NCBI GenBank assembly: GCA_947625015.1
Contig: CANQMR010000001.1
Coordinates: forward strand, 163,624 to 227,623
Length of the DNA stretch: 64,000 nt
Source of the DNA: an uncultured Lachnospiraceae bacterium
GTDB taxonomy: Bacteria; Bacillota; Clostridia; Lachnospirales; Lachnospiraceae
Direction of reading: 5' to 3'
A program made the position numbers and the translations under genes. The notes below the pieces were generated by a model, which was not told where the DNA came from, did no database searches, and was given only the letters and a program-made list of their open reading frames with translations. This document shows, piece by piece, positions 26,552 to 35,670 of the stretch (its first letter is position 1; each line of letters starts with the position of its first letter).

Positions 26552-28459
26552 TTAATCCTGAATCCGCTTAAACTTGTGTTCTAACTCCATTTTGGTCAGG
26601 GCAATCATTGTCGGTCTGCCATGCGGGCAGTTATAGGGATTATCGAGGGAAAGCATTTCATCAATCAACCGGTCTGCCTCCATGGTCGTAATCTCCGTAT
26701 TTCCCTTAATGGCCGCTTTGCAGGCCATGCCGGACAATTTCTCCACAAAAAAGTCCAAGCTGATTGTTCCCCGCTCCTCAGTCAGCGCATTCAACAGTTC
26801 GTCAAACAAAAGCTGCGGTTCCACGCCCATAATATCGTCCGGCACCGCCCGCACCACAATGGAATCATCTCCAAAATCCTCAATGTCAAAACCGGTCTGG
26901 GAAAATAATTCCATATGCTCTATCACCGTATTATGCTCGACGCTGTCTAAATGCAGTACCTTTGCAGGAAGAAGCTGCTGGGATAGCACCTGCTTTTTTG
27001 AAAGCTGCCGCATCAGCCGTTCAAACATCACTTTTTCATGGGCCGCATGCTGATCCACAATATAAAGCTTGTCCTCATATTCAATCAGCCAGTAGGTCTT
27101 AAATACCTGACCGATTAGACGGTGTTTTTTTCTGGCGTTCTCGGACAAAAATTGCTCTACGGGCATGGTAAGCTGTTCCGGTTTGACGCTGTCCAGTTCG
27201 GAAGGCGCACCGGGTGTCTTTACGGAAATGCTCTGCTTGTCCGGAAAGGTAGTTGCTTTCTCTGGGGAAACCTTTTGTCCGTCTGCCTCCTTAACGGCTG
27301 CGGGCGGTTCATTTTTCTTCTGCTCCTCCTGATGCTTTACAATTCCCTGCTGATACCGCATGGCTCTGGCTTCCTTCTCAAAAGGCTCCGGTACATGGCT
27401 GGTACTGCTTCTCTGGCGTTCAATGGTGATTGCCCGTTCTTCTTCGGCGCTTTTCAGCGAAACATCCTGAATCATTTCCTCGCTCAATAAAGCCTGACGG
27501 ACGCTGTCTTTTACAAAATCAAACAACTGCTCTCCGTCTGCATACTTAAATTCCATTTTTGTGGGGTGCACATTGACATCTAACTTGTTGCTGTCCAAGG
27601 TAAAATGCAGCGCCGTAAAGGGAAACTTGTGCACCATAATAAAGGATTTGTAGCCCTCCTCAATGGCCTTGGTTACAATCTGATTCCGGATAGAACGGCC
27701 GTTGACAAAATAATGTTCAAAGCTGCGGTTCCCTTTGAATATATAGGACTTGCCGATATAGCCCTCTACTGCCATGCCGCTTAAAGAACGCTTGACCGGC
27801 AACAGGTTGGCAGACACATCTTTCCCATAAATATGATAAATCACATCTTGTAGCCTGCCATTTCCTGAGGTGGCAATTTTATTACTGCCGTTGATAATGT
27901 ATTTAAAAGAGACCTCCGGGTGGGACAGGGCTAATTTTGTTATTAGCTCGGTTACATATCCCCCTTCTGTCATAGCGGTTTTTAAAAATTTTTTTCTGGC
28001 GGGTACATTGTAAAACAGATTGCGCACGATAACCGTAGTCCCGGCAGGGGCCCCGATTTCCTCCTTTGCAATCTCCTTGCTGCCATGGATTTCATACCGG
28101 ATTCCCGTAAGCTCATGGGCTGTCTTTGTAATACACTCCACCTGGGCTACCGCCGCAATACTGGCTAAAGCCTCGCCCCGGAAACCTAAGGAGCGCACGC
28201 TTAACAAATCTTCTATGGTCATAATCTTGCTGGTGGCATGGCGGATAAATGCGGCAGGCACTTCTTCTTTTGCAATGCCTGCCCCGTTATCCGTAATCCG
28301 GATAAAGGAGATTCCGCCGTCCTTAATCTCTACGGTAACGGCTGTAGCTCCGGCGTCAATGGCATTTTCCACTAACTCCTTTACTACGGAGGAAGGCCGT
28401 TCGACAACCTCTCCAGCGGCAATCTTATTTATCGTTGCTTGGTCTAAAATCTTTATCAT
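26552..28459 (-). CDS. mutL: DNA mismatch repair protein MutL
   Basis: GHKL ATPase and endonuclease of mismatch repair. ATP-binding motifs are VENAIDAG, DNGAGI, and RHATSKI with GFRGEAL. A low-complexity linker (about 340-440) precedes the dimerisation/endonuclease domain with DQHAAHEK and the C-terminal CPHGRP zinc motif. The DQHA motif suggests an active endonuclease. Its partner mutS lies 8 kb away rather than adjacent. Confidence 0.97.
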   Translation of the reverse strand: MIKILDQATINKIAAGEVVERPSSVVKELVENAIDAGATAVTVEIKDGGISFIRITDNGAGIAKEEVPAAFIRHATSKIMTIEDLLSVRSLGFRGEALASIAAVAQVECITKTAHELTGIRYEIHGSKEIAKEEIGAPAGTTVIVRNLFYNVPARKKFLKTAMTEGGYVTELITKLALSHPEVSFKYIINGSNKIATSGNGRLQDVIYHIYGKDVSANLLPVKRSLSGMAVEGYIGKSYIFKGNRSFEHYFVNGRSIRNQIVTKAIEEGYKSFIMVHKFPFTALHFTLDSNKLDVNVHPTKMEFKYADGEQLFDFVKDSVRQALLSEEMIQDVSLKSAEEERAITIERQRSSTSHVPEPFEKEARAMRYQQGIVKHQEEQKKNEPPAAVKEADGQKVSPEKATTFPDKQSISVKTPGAPSELDSVKPEQLTMPVEQFLSENARKKHRLIGQVFKTYWLIEYEDKLYIVDQHAAHEKVMFERLMRQLSKKQVLSQQLLPAKVLHLDSVEHNTVIEHMELFSQTGFDIEDFGDDSIVVRAVPDDIMGVEPQLLFDELLNALTEERGTISLDFFVEKLSGMACKAAIKGNTEITTMEADRLIDEMLSLDNPYNCPHGRPTMIALTKMELEHKFKRIQD

Positions 28460-28541
28460 TTGTCAACTCCTATTATCATCAGTTATCTATCTGAAAACAA
28501 GTACATCTGCTATCTCCTTTTAGGGATTATTGGATACATTT

Positions 28542-28952
28542 TTATTCGATAACCAATTTCGCATAGGTTTCTCCGTCTTCTTCGCAATCCTTGTTGTATA
28601 CATGTTTTCCTATGATACTTCGCAATTCTTTAATATCGTCGATTTCCTCAGAGGCAAATTCAAGATAACACACTTTCGAATCGGAAACATTTAAATCTTC
28701 ATAAAAATCAGAAATATAGCAACAAAATTCATCTAATAAATCTTCTAAAGGATACTGGGAAATATCATCGGCATAATTTCCTTCTTCATACTCCGGCTCC
28801 TGTTCAAACGATAAGGAGGTTACATATAGTACTTCCTCTCCTTCCTTATATTCATAGATTTCCGGTTCGACTTCGTTATATTTTCGTTTTTTAAACAGGG
28901 AAAGCCCTTTCTTTAAATATTTTTCTGCCTTATAGTTTTTAATATTTTTCAT
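28542..28952 (-). CDS. Hypothetical acidic protein, 136 aa
   Basis: A soluble, Glu/Asp-rich protein with no family I recognise. A basic N-terminal 30 residues precedes an acidic body rich in Tyr and Glu. AGGAGGA 6 bp before the ATG at 28952 decides the start; the track version is 22 residues longer without a ribosome binding site. It marks the left border of the first accessory stretch. Confidence 0.6.
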   Translation of the reverse strand: MKNIKNYKAEKYLKKGLSLFKKRKYNEVEPEIYEYKEGEEVLYVTSLSFEQEPEYEEGNYADDISQYPLEDLLDEFCCYISDFYEDLNVSDSKVCYLEFASEEIDDIKELRSIIGKHVYNKDCEEDGETYAKLVIE

Positions 28953-29007
28953 TCGATTCCTCCTGGTATTTTTAATATAAATCTTTTGAATAATACATTT
29001 TTTCTCC

Positions 29008-29535
29008 TCACTTTTCAAGTAAAAACACAGTTAAATCTTCATAAGGATTGGTTTTAGCCAGCCCCAACGCCGTAACCTGTCCGGAAAATGCGCCGAACTG
29101 GTGCTGCAACACAGAAAACGCCTCCTTCATTTCCTCCTTGGAGAGCTTCTTTCCCATCGTAGCATGGGGAAACCATGAAAAGGGCTGATAATACCGGCTT
29201 ATGGTGATATCCTGAATCTGTATCAGACTATCATAAATCTGTTGGGACAGGGATTGCAGATATACATTCAGCACAGGCGCTAAATAGATAACGGAGGGGA
29301 AAAAAGTACCGACGCTTACCCATTGTAAAGTACCTACAGATAATCTCTCCGCTGCTTTTTCCAATAACCGGACTGCCTCTGTTTCCCGATTGGTTTCAAA
29401 GGCGGACAGGGTAATGTGGGGCGGAACATGGTTATCCGTCATATAGGTATTCCCGATTTTTGCCGCAAGCTGATTTATATATTGCGTGAGCCTGTTGTTG
29501 GTGTTATCGTCAAAATACGCAGATATCAGATACAT
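29008..29535 (-). CDS. 2'-5' RNA ligase/2H phosphoesterase family protein
   Basis: A ~175-residue 2H-superfamily protein with two HxT motifs: PPHITLSAF and WFPHATMGKK. Members act on cyclic or 2',5'-linked nucleotides and RNA ends; the substrate here is unknown. The start at 29535 follows AAGGAAG. It lies next to the 136-aa gene on the same strand. Confidence 0.85.
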   Translation of the reverse strand: MYLISAYFDDNTNNRLTQYINQLAAKIGNTYMTDNHVPPHITLSAFETNRETEAVRLLEKAAERLSVGTLQWVSVGTFFPSVIYLAPVLNVYLQSLSQQIYDSLIQIQDITISRYYQPFSWFPHATMGKKLSKEEMKEAFSVLQHQFGAFSGQVTALGLAKTNPYEDLTVFLLEK

Positions 29536-29593
29536 ATTTTCTTCTTCCTTCAAAAAATATTAGCTAAACTAAAACTTTCCTTTCGCTTTACAT

Positions 29594-29653
29594 TTACAGA
29601 CGACAAAGCATAATATATTCTTCCTTTGATATTTTCCTGATTGTATACTCCAT
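29594..29653 (-). pseudogene. N-terminal remnant of a GNAT-like gene
   Basis: After a good AGGAGGAGGCGG ribosome binding site, an ATG opens MEYTIRKISKEEYIMLCRL and stops after 19 codons. This resembles the N-terminus of Firmicutes GNAT acetyltransferases. No continuation was found in the short gap, so it is read as a truncated remnant; a genuine micropeptide is the alternative. Confidence 0.4.
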
Positions 29654-29712
29654 AACCGCCTCCTCCTACTGTTCTTTCAAAAAGGCCTTTATAAACTGAA
29701 ATTTGGGTGCGA

Positions 29713-30522
29713 CTATGCATTATCGCTTTTAGTTGTTTTCTGAATAATACATACACCTATAATAAATACACATACAAAAAATATTACCAATCCCCAGAAT
29801 ATACCACCTGAAATATCAAGTTTGTTGTAGAGGATAAATTCCGGCAAATTTGCAACGGCATGAGCAATAATACATACCCATAACGACTTAAACTTATAGA
29901 ATATATATCCAAATACCAACGCCATCAATACCGCACCAATTACCAATACAATCCCACCTGCCATTAAATGCATTAGCCCAAATAAAATGGAACTTATTAT
30001 AATAGCGGTTACTGCATTTGTTGTCTTGTCAACTCTTGTATAAACAATTCCTCTAAGTGCAATCTCCTCTGCAATAGGAGCGATTACCAACAAATTAACC
30101 ACCATCATTATAGTGCCAAACAATGGAACTATTTCGTTATAAAAAATAACCGATTTCGATATCATCAATGAGTTTTCTATTGATGTGTTATATGTACATA
30201 ATGCAAACAAGAATGAAAATGAAAATGCTATCACTGATGCTAGAACAACATTTTTTGAGTCAAAATGATTAAGTTTCCATTCTTGTTTAACTTGCTTTTT
30301 GCGTAGTTTGAAAACAAGATACAGAACTAACACTGTTAGTATGCCCGAAATTACAGTCATTCCTAAAATATTATTATTAGCAAATTCCATAATCAAAGTT
30401 TCATCATTAAGACCTTTTGCCGCACCTATTGCACAAAATACTATAGATAACAGCACTTGTAAAATCATTGTCAATCCAAAATACAGAACAAAATAAGCAA
30501 TCGCTTTCCATATACCCTTCAT
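29713..30522 (-). CDS. CPBP family intramembrane metalloprotease
   Basis: A 269-residue polytopic protein (about seven or eight membrane segments) with the family motifs EEIALRGIVY and FGLMHLMAGG, which supply the Glu and His active-site residues. CPBP (CAAX-protease/bacteriocin-processing) proteins include self-immunity proteins for bacteriocins and prenyl-protein proteases. The start follows GAAAGGATTG. It is one of two in this island. Confidence 0.88.
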   Translation of the reverse strand: MKGIWKAIAYFVLYFGLTMILQVLLSIVFCAIGAAKGLNDETLIMEFANNNILGMTVISGILTVLVLYLVFKLRKKQVKQEWKLNHFDSKNVVLASVIAFSFSFLFALCTYNTSIENSLMISKSVIFYNEIVPLFGTIMMVVNLLVIAPIAEEIALRGIVYTRVDKTTNAVTAIIISSILFGLMHLMAGGIVLVIGAVLMALVFGYIFYKFKSLWVCIIAHAVANLPEFILYNKLDISGGIFWGLVIFFVCVFIIGVCIIQKTTKSDNA

Positions 30523-30586
30523 ATTTTCAATCCTTTCGTTGTCAATGCAATCTTACTAACAAATTATAGTCTCCCAATATCAACCC

Positions 30587-30640
30587 AAAAATCCCGATTT
30601 TTTGTTCTCTGCAACTTTCCGTTAAATGGAAATTTATCAA
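30587..30640. repeat. Intergenic repeat copy A
   Basis: Begins AAAATCCCGATTTT and includes GTTCTCTGCAACTTTCCGTT, then a TTTCC/GGAAA arm. It is 17/20 identical to copy C over the middle block. It lies between the zinc-ribbon gene and the CPBP gene. Confidence 0.6.
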
Positions 30641-30870
30641 TCTGGAAAATGTTCGTTGATTTCATCAAGTAAATGGATTGCTTTGTATGCCTTATTGCAA
30701 TTCTTACACTGCCAATCACAAACGCTTTTCTTTGCTTTCTTATGTAGCAGTTCAAGTTCATTTCCACATATTGGGCACTCTGCTTTTTGCTGCTCCCATA
30801 GTTTTTTAAGGAAAGCCAGTGCTTCATTTCTGGTTTTGAAATTAAGCTCTTTCAACATTACTCTTTTCAT
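30637..30870 (-). CDS. Zinc-ribbon protein, 78 aa
   Basis: A small soluble protein with a helical N-terminus and two CxxC pairs (CPICGNE and CKNC), expected to bind one zinc ion. The separation of about 17 residues fits a zinc ribbon. Function unknown. GGAGG 4 bp before the ATG at 30870 sets the start. Related intergenic repeats lie on both sides. Confidence 0.7.
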   Translation of the reverse strand: MKRVMLKELNFKTRNEALAFLKKLWEQQKAECPICGNELELLHKKAKKSVCDWQCKNCNKAYKAIHLLDEINEHFPD

Positions 30871-30882
30871 ATAACCTCCACT

Positions 30883-30934
30883 AAATCCCGATTTTCGGTC
30901 TGTTCCACTCCGGACAAATGGGAAGTTATATATC
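30883..30934. repeat. Intergenic repeat copy B
   Basis: Begins AAATCCCGATTTTC and includes CGGACAAATGGGAA. It is flanked by a terminal inverted repeat, ATATAACCTCC (30869-30879) and GGAAGTTATAT (30921-30931), with one mismatch. It lies between phzF-like and zinc-ribbon genes. Confidence 0.6.
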
Positions 30935-31708
30935 AACAACAATTTCGGAAACCGCTACCAAGGTAGCTTCTCCACTAATGATAATCCGGTTGTTTCTCTC
31001 TATTCTACAATGCAGATAACCACCACGCTTCGATGCCTGGTAAGCATAAATTTTCTCTTTATTCAGCTGTTTTGCCCAGAATGCAGCAATTTGGCAATGT
31101 GCTGAACCACAAACAGGATCTTCCGCAATATTTAATTTCGGGCAAAAGCTACGAGACACACAGTCTGTTTCTGTTCCGTATGCTGTAGCATTTTGAATTC
31201 GCCCCTCAATGCCCGTCAAAAGCATCTGATCCGGATTCATATTTCTAACAGTATCTTCAGAATCAAAAACGCAGACTAAATCAAGTCCAAGTACCGCTTT
31301 AACTGGACGCACTCCAAATGCCTTTTCCATCGCATCCGTAACTGGAATTTCTTTCAATTCGTAAGCTGGGAAATCCATTTCATACAGATTTCCCTCACGT
31401 TGAATCGTCAACTCACCACTGAGCGTGTTGAATTTTACTTTGCTGCTATCTGGTTCATAGAAGTTAAGAATCACAAATGATGATGCCAGCGTCGCATGAC
31501 CACATAGCTCAACTTCCGTGCCCGGTGTAAACCAGCGCAGATGATAGCCTTTCTCTTCTTTCACAATAAAAGCAGTTTCTGACAGATTGTTTTCCATAGC
31601 CAGTTTCATCATAGTTTCTTCAGATGGCCAGCTTTCCATAACGCAGACAGCAGCCGGATTGCCCGAAAAAGGCTTATTAGTAAATGCATCCACGATATAT
31701 TGTTTCAT
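30926..31708 (-). CDS. PhzF-family isomerase
   Basis: A two-domain, diaminopimelate-epimerase-like fold of 260 residues. Conserved regions are VDAFTNKPFSGNPAAVC, the NLSETAF active-site Glu and the C-terminal DPVCGSAHC. PhzF itself isomerises a phenazine precursor, but no other phenazine genes are here, so the substrate is unknown. The start at 31708 follows GGAGGAG. Confidence 0.9.
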   Translation of the reverse strand: MKQYIVDAFTNKPFSGNPAAVCVMESWPSEETMMKLAMENNLSETAFIVKEEKGYHLRWFTPGTEVELCGHATLASSFVILNFYEPDSSKVKFNTLSGELTIQREGNLYEMDFPAYELKEIPVTDAMEKAFGVRPVKAVLGLDLVCVFDSEDTVRNMNPDQMLLTGIEGRIQNATAYGTETDCVSRSFCPKLNIAEDPVCGSAHCQIAAFWAKQLNKEKIYAYQASKRGGYLHCRIERNNRIIISGEATLVAVSEIVVDI

Positions 31709-31722
31709 TATGTTCTCCTCCA

Positions 31723-31775
31723 CAAATAGCGATTTTTCGTTCTCCGCAACTTCCCGTCAAACGGGAAATTAACGG
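31723..31775. repeat. Intergenic repeat copy C
   Basis: Begins AAATAGCGATTTTT and includes GTTCTCCGCAACTTCCCGTC. It contains a perfect hairpin, TTCCCGT-CAA-ACGGGAA. It lies between the SdpI-like and PhzF genes. Confidence 0.6.
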
Positions 31776-32146
31776 CGAATCCCATTTTTATCAAATGTCT
31801 TTTTCAGTGCAGCCTCTGTGGGGAAAATTGCCCCAATAAGCGGAACAAGCTGCACGATACAAACAATGTCTCCAACAGTCCCGATTATATCCGTTCCTTT
31901 GTCAAACACAAATATTAAGGGGATAACAGATAATGGTAATAATACCAATCCGCATTTGAGCCATAGCCTTCCGCAATACTTATGCGCAAATTCCCATGTA
32001 TCTTTGTTTTTCATTGACATCGTTGTTCTATATCCAAATACGGGGTTAATATTGCGGGGAGATTTTGTTATGAACAGTTTACCCAAAGCAATCATTGTCA
32101 ATGGAATAAGTAAATCCATCAACAACATAAATATCCAAAATCCCAT
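31769..32146 (-). CDS. SdpI-family membrane protein
   Basis: A 125-residue protein with about three membrane segments and the family-like NPVFGYRTTMSMKNKDTWEFAHKY block, where the GYRT and WxxA features recur in SdpI/YhfL-type proteins. Bacillus SdpI is the immunity protein against the SdpC toxin; most homologues are uncharacterised. The start follows AGGAGGATAAATGA. Confidence 0.8.
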   Translation of the reverse strand: MGFWIFMLLMDLLIPLTMIALGKLFITKSPRNINPVFGYRTTMSMKNKDTWEFAHKYCGRLWLKCGLVLLPLSVIPLIFVFDKGTDIIGTVGDIVCIVQLVPLIGAIFPTEAALKKTFDKNGIRR

Positions 32147-32182
32147 TCATTTATCCTCCTTTGTAAACACCGATTTGTATTA

Positions 32183-32818
32183 CTATATTTTTTTAATCGG
32201 GTGTCTTATAACTGTCTTCAGTTTACTTACATCGCATCTTCTTGGATCGCTTAAATATATTTCGTGGTGATATCTGGTATCGGTTATATCTAAATCATAG
32301 CCATTTTCTTTCATATATTCATGCATTAAATTAACCGTTGCAGGTTCATTATCATAACTGCCAATATGCATACATTGAACGCAAACGCCCTCATTATAAG
32401 TTAAAAAATGAACTTTTGAAAAATCCTGTTTTTTCTTTTTCGTTGCCTCTTGAATTGCCCAGTTAAAATCTTCTTTCTTTACAAAATCAGGCAATCGAAT
32501 TAATGATATAAAATGCAGTGCCTCTTTGTTGCTGTAATTAATGCCGTCTTTCATATCATCCTGCCACCAAAAGCCCTCTAATGGCGGAACAACATATTCA
32601 AAATATCCATCTATTTTATGCGTCCCTTTGTGACTCATTTTTATCGTAAAGGCTATTCCATAAAGTAAGCCTATGGAATCCTTATATTCACCATTTTCAT
32701 CATTTGGATTTCCTTTTCCTGTTACTGCTATGTAATTCATTTCAGGTATTTCTATAATGCCGGGTTTGTTCTTTGGCATATAAAATTCCTTATATTCTTT
32801 CTTGTAATCAAAAGCCAT
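32183..32818 (-). CDS. GyrI-like small-molecule-binding protein
   Basis: A ~211-residue stand-alone protein resembling the GyrI-like/SOUL-type effector-binding fold, with EIPEMNYIAVTGKGNP and the KVHFLTYNEG region. It has no DNA-binding domain. These proteins bind hydrophobic or toxic ligands; the ligand here is unknown. The start at 32818 follows TTGGAG at suitable spacing. Confidence 0.78.
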   Translation of the reverse strand: MAFDYKKEYKEFYMPKNKPGIIEIPEMNYIAVTGKGNPNDENGEYKDSIGLLYGIAFTIKMSHKGTHKIDGYFEYVVPPLEGFWWQDDMKDGINYSNKEALHFISLIRLPDFVKKEDFNWAIQEATKKKKQDFSKVHFLTYNEGVCVQCMHIGSYDNEPATVNLMHEYMKENGYDLDITDTRYHHEIYLSDPRRCDVSKLKTVIRHPIKKI

Positions 32819-32852
32819 GTTCGTATCTCCAATCCTTTCATAAATCTCCAAT

Positions 32853-33659
32853 TTAACGCTTAAAATATTCTAAGACTTTTTCATTAAAATCTTTTGCTTC
32901 TTCATAAACTGCGTGTCCATATTCTTCATATAAATATAGTTCACTATTGCTAATCCTGTCCGCTATTTCCTTTGAAGAATTTACACCCACAATGCAATCT
33001 TGTTTCCCTCCAATTACGAATGTAGGGCATTTAATTTTATCTAAATCACCATATACATTATGAGTTAAACAAGAATTAGCTTGAATAATAAATCTTTCAT
33101 AATCTTTGGGTTTAGAAAATCTCCATAGAATATTATAGTATTTTCTGTATTTCTCCAAATATTTTTCACTATAAGATTTTTCGGCTGTATCTATAAATAT
33201 ATTTTTAAAATCCTTTCTTTTTGCTAACTGAATCCATTTTCCGACAACGCTGTTTATCAATTCATTCGTCTTTGAAGATGTTACTGCTAAAACCAATTTA
33301 TTTACTTTTTCCGGATTGCGGATTGCCACACATTGTGCTATCATTCCACCTTGAGAAACTCCTAATATATCAGCATTTGATATATTCAATAAATTCATTG
33401 CCGCAACTATATCTTGTGCCATATTTCCTGTTGTAAAGCCGCTTGCTAAATGATTTCTTCTACTAAACACATAAACCGTATATTCTTTGGCAAATTGTTT
33501 ATACATAAATGCAAGTGGAATAGCCATACCCTTAACAGTTCTTAATCCATCTCCGAGCCCTGGTATGATAATTAGATTTTTATTTCCTATACCAAAACTT
33601 ACATAATCCATATCACTTTGTTCTATTTTTATATTATTATTTTTTGCATTATAAAACAT
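32853..33659 (-). CDS. Alpha/beta hydrolase
   Basis: A 268-residue hydrolase with the nucleophile elbow GVSQGGM (Ser), and likely acid and His in GKQDCIVG and YGHAVYEEA. The N-terminal IPGLGDG would form the oxyanion region. Substrate unknown. Base composition is AT-rich from here into the next genes. The start follows GAGAGAAGAAG. Confidence 0.85.
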   Translation of the reverse strand: MFYNAKNNNIKIEQSDMDYVSFGIGNKNLIIIPGLGDGLRTVKGMAIPLAFMYKQFAKEYTVYVFSRRNHLASGFTTGNMAQDIVAAMNLLNISNADILGVSQGGMIAQCVAIRNPEKVNKLVLAVTSSKTNELINSVVGKWIQLAKRKDFKNIFIDTAEKSYSEKYLEKYRKYYNILWRFSKPKDYERFIIQANSCLTHNVYGDLDKIKCPTFVIGGKQDCIVGVNSSKEIADRISNSELYLYEEYGHAVYEEAKDFNEKVLEYFKR

Positions 33660-33708
33660 TTACTTCTTCTCTCAAATTACTATTTATCTGACTCATACAA
33701 ATTGTAAT

Positions 33709-34473
33709 TTATCTTGCTCTTTTCATAATATAAAAACTATATATTCCAAGTAATATATAAGTTGGTAAAATGATATATAAACTTATACTAGGATAAGTTG
33801 TAATGCTTGTAAAACAATATGGTAATGCACACACGTCTATTATAAAATGCAGAATAATTGGTAACCACAAATTATTTGTTTTCTTATATATTGCTCCAAA
33901 ATATAAGCCCATAGCAATAGTCCATACTACTTTTGTAATTATAATAAGTATTGGTTGTCCTAGAACTCCAAATATATGTCCTAATCCAAAAATAACCGAT
34001 GATAGAATAATTGCTACAATAGTATTGTTTTTCTTTTTATAACATATTTTTTCAATAAGATTTAATAATAAACCTCTCACATATAATTCTTCAACTATTG
34101 AAACACCTATATAATATATAATTCCCTCAATTAAAACTTTACATATTGTTGGACTATAATTAAAAGGTTTTAATCCTATATAAAATGCAATTCCTGATAT
34201 AATACCTACTACAATTCCAACTATTCCATATTTTTTTATTCCATTTTTCAACCCATTTTTATTAAGTCCTAACTTCCAATTAGGGCAAAGATACTTTAGT
34301 GTAAAAAATGCAATTACTCCAATAATTATAAAATTAACCATTAAAGTCCAATAAAATGGTGTAATATCTAAAATTTCGATATTTATAAATAATGCACTAG
34401 GTAATCCACTTATATCCATAAATGCTAATAATATTGTGAGAATACTAATTATAATTAACTCTTTCTTTTTCAT
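33709..34473 (-). CDS. CPBP family intramembrane metalloprotease, AT-rich
   Basis: A second CPBP protein (254 residues, about eight membrane segments) with EELYVRGLL and FGLGHIFG motifs. Its codons are much richer in A/T than those of neighbouring core genes, suggesting recent acquisition. It may serve bacteriocin immunity or protein processing; no bacteriocin precursor was found nearby. Confidence 0.85.
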   Translation of the reverse strand: MKKKELIIISILTILLAFMDISGLPSALFINIEILDITPFYWTLMVNFIIIGVIAFFTLKYLCPNWKLGLNKNGLKNGIKKYGIVGIVVGIISGIAFYIGLKPFNYSPTICKVLIEGIIYYIGVSIVEELYVRGLLLNLIEKICYKKKNNTIVAIILSSVIFGLGHIFGVLGQPILIIITKVVWTIAMGLYFGAIYKKTNNLWLPIILHFIIDVCALPYCFTSITTYPSISLYIILPTYILLGIYSFYIMKRAR

Positions 34474-34654
34474 ATTTACCTACTTTCAAATTGACTATCT
34501 AATTTTTGTCAAGTCTTTTTTTACCAAATTACTATTTGTTTTACTTTTCAAATTTTTTATTATACAATTAAAATAATAATTGCTGTTCCGTAACTAATCC
34601 CTAATTCTTCCCACATAATATATTTCTCTCTTTCAAACTTTTTCATATTTATTA

Positions 34655-34822
34655 CTATTTATCTATGTTTTTATCTTTAATAAAAATCCCCACGCCCATA
34701 AAAATTGCGCTAACAATCCCTAATAAAACTACGCTTGTATTTGATAATTGAATATTGAGATAATTTGATAATATTATAAATACTAAAATTAAATAGCCTA
34801 TAACTGAAAATAACTTTCCCAT
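34655..34822 (-). CDS. Small two-segment membrane protein, 55 aa
   Basis: An ORF too short for the track: MGKLFSVIGYLILVFIIL..., a second hydrophobic segment VVLLGIVSAIFMGVGIF, then a charged KDKNIDK end. GGAG lies upstream at slightly long spacing. A partial copy of its 3' end is found at 35671-35720, which supports it as a real gene. The remainder of the 34474-34848 gap (34474-34654) is AT-rich with no other feature. Confidence 0.55.
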   Translation of the reverse strand: MGKLFSVIGYLILVFIILSNYLNIQLSNTSVVLLGIVSAIFMGVGIFIKDKNIDK

Positions 34823-34848
34823 ATAATTCAAAAGCTCCTTCCCTTTGT

Positions 34849-35625
34849 CTATAGATCAAATAAATCTGGATTTATTAATGGTACAATTAATTCACAAATT
34901 TCGCCATCTGAATCATACCCCCAATAACTTTGATAAAATCCATCGCCAAATCCACTAGTTACCATAACCAATTTATTTTTTGTTTTTGGATTTTCCCATT
35001 CTATGAAATCACCATCTGGTCTTTGATATTGTGGTAGTTTTTCATAACTTTCTTTGAAAAATTCAGCAAAATAATCATCATAGTGATTTCCATCTGGATT
35101 ATCCTTATGCCAATCATTTATAAAATCCTTATATTCTTTTGCAACTTGTTCATCGCAAATAGAAATCATACCTGCATCAACTGGAAATCCACTTAATACT
35201 CCATCTTTTCCAACAAATGCTGCACTTTCTTTGGTAGGATTAGCTAACTTATATAATACTGCTTCTGTTTTCTTTGTTTTCAATCTAGCAGTACACATAC
35301 GAACACCTAACTCATTACTTCTACAAATGGAAATTTCGATTGGATATTCTCCAACTGGCACCTGAATATTAAGAACTGGACTTAATTCATTTGATGGTAA
35401 ATACGCAAGAGGATCTGCAACAATTATTCTACCTGTAGGACAATTAATTTTTCCAATTGTTAAATAAAATCTTGTATCACTTTTAACAAATTGCCTTTTT
35501 ATAACATCAATATTTTTTTCAATATTAGAAATATACTTTAAATTAGCTTCAAATACTTTTTGAATATCAATTTGTGTATTTTGTTTTTTATCTATATTTT
35601 TCTTCTTTTTATTAAATATTCCCAT
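34849..35625 (-). CDS. DUF4241 domain protein
   Basis: A 258-residue soluble protein with a Lys-rich N-terminus, then a DUF4241-type domain: TGRIIVADPLAYL, VPVGEYPIEIS, AAFVGKDGVLSGFPVDAGMISICD and a C-terminal SGFGDGFYQSYWGYD. Function is not established. AT-rich composition matches its neighbours. The start follows AAGGAG. Confidence 0.8.
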   Translation of the reverse strand: MGIFNKKKKNIDKKQNTQIDIQKVFEANLKYISNIEKNIDVIKRQFVKSDTRFYLTIGKINCPTGRIIVADPLAYLPSNELSPVLNIQVPVGEYPIEISICRSNELGVRMCTARLKTKKTEAVLYKLANPTKESAAFVGKDGVLSGFPVDAGMISICDEQVAKEYKDFINDWHKDNPDGNHYDDYFAEFFKESYEKLPQYQRPDGDFIEWENPKTKNKLVMVTSGFGDGFYQSYWGYDSDGEICELIVPLINPDLFDL

Positions 35626-35670
35626 TATTTTTCACTCCTTATATTTTTAATAATTACATACACAAAATTC

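Noticed and set aside
29550-29756. 68-aa minus-strand ORF in the track
   Set aside because: It overlaps the 3' end of the CPBP gene in another frame, lacks a ribosome binding site and does not resemble a protein; the GNAT-like start within it is in a different frame.
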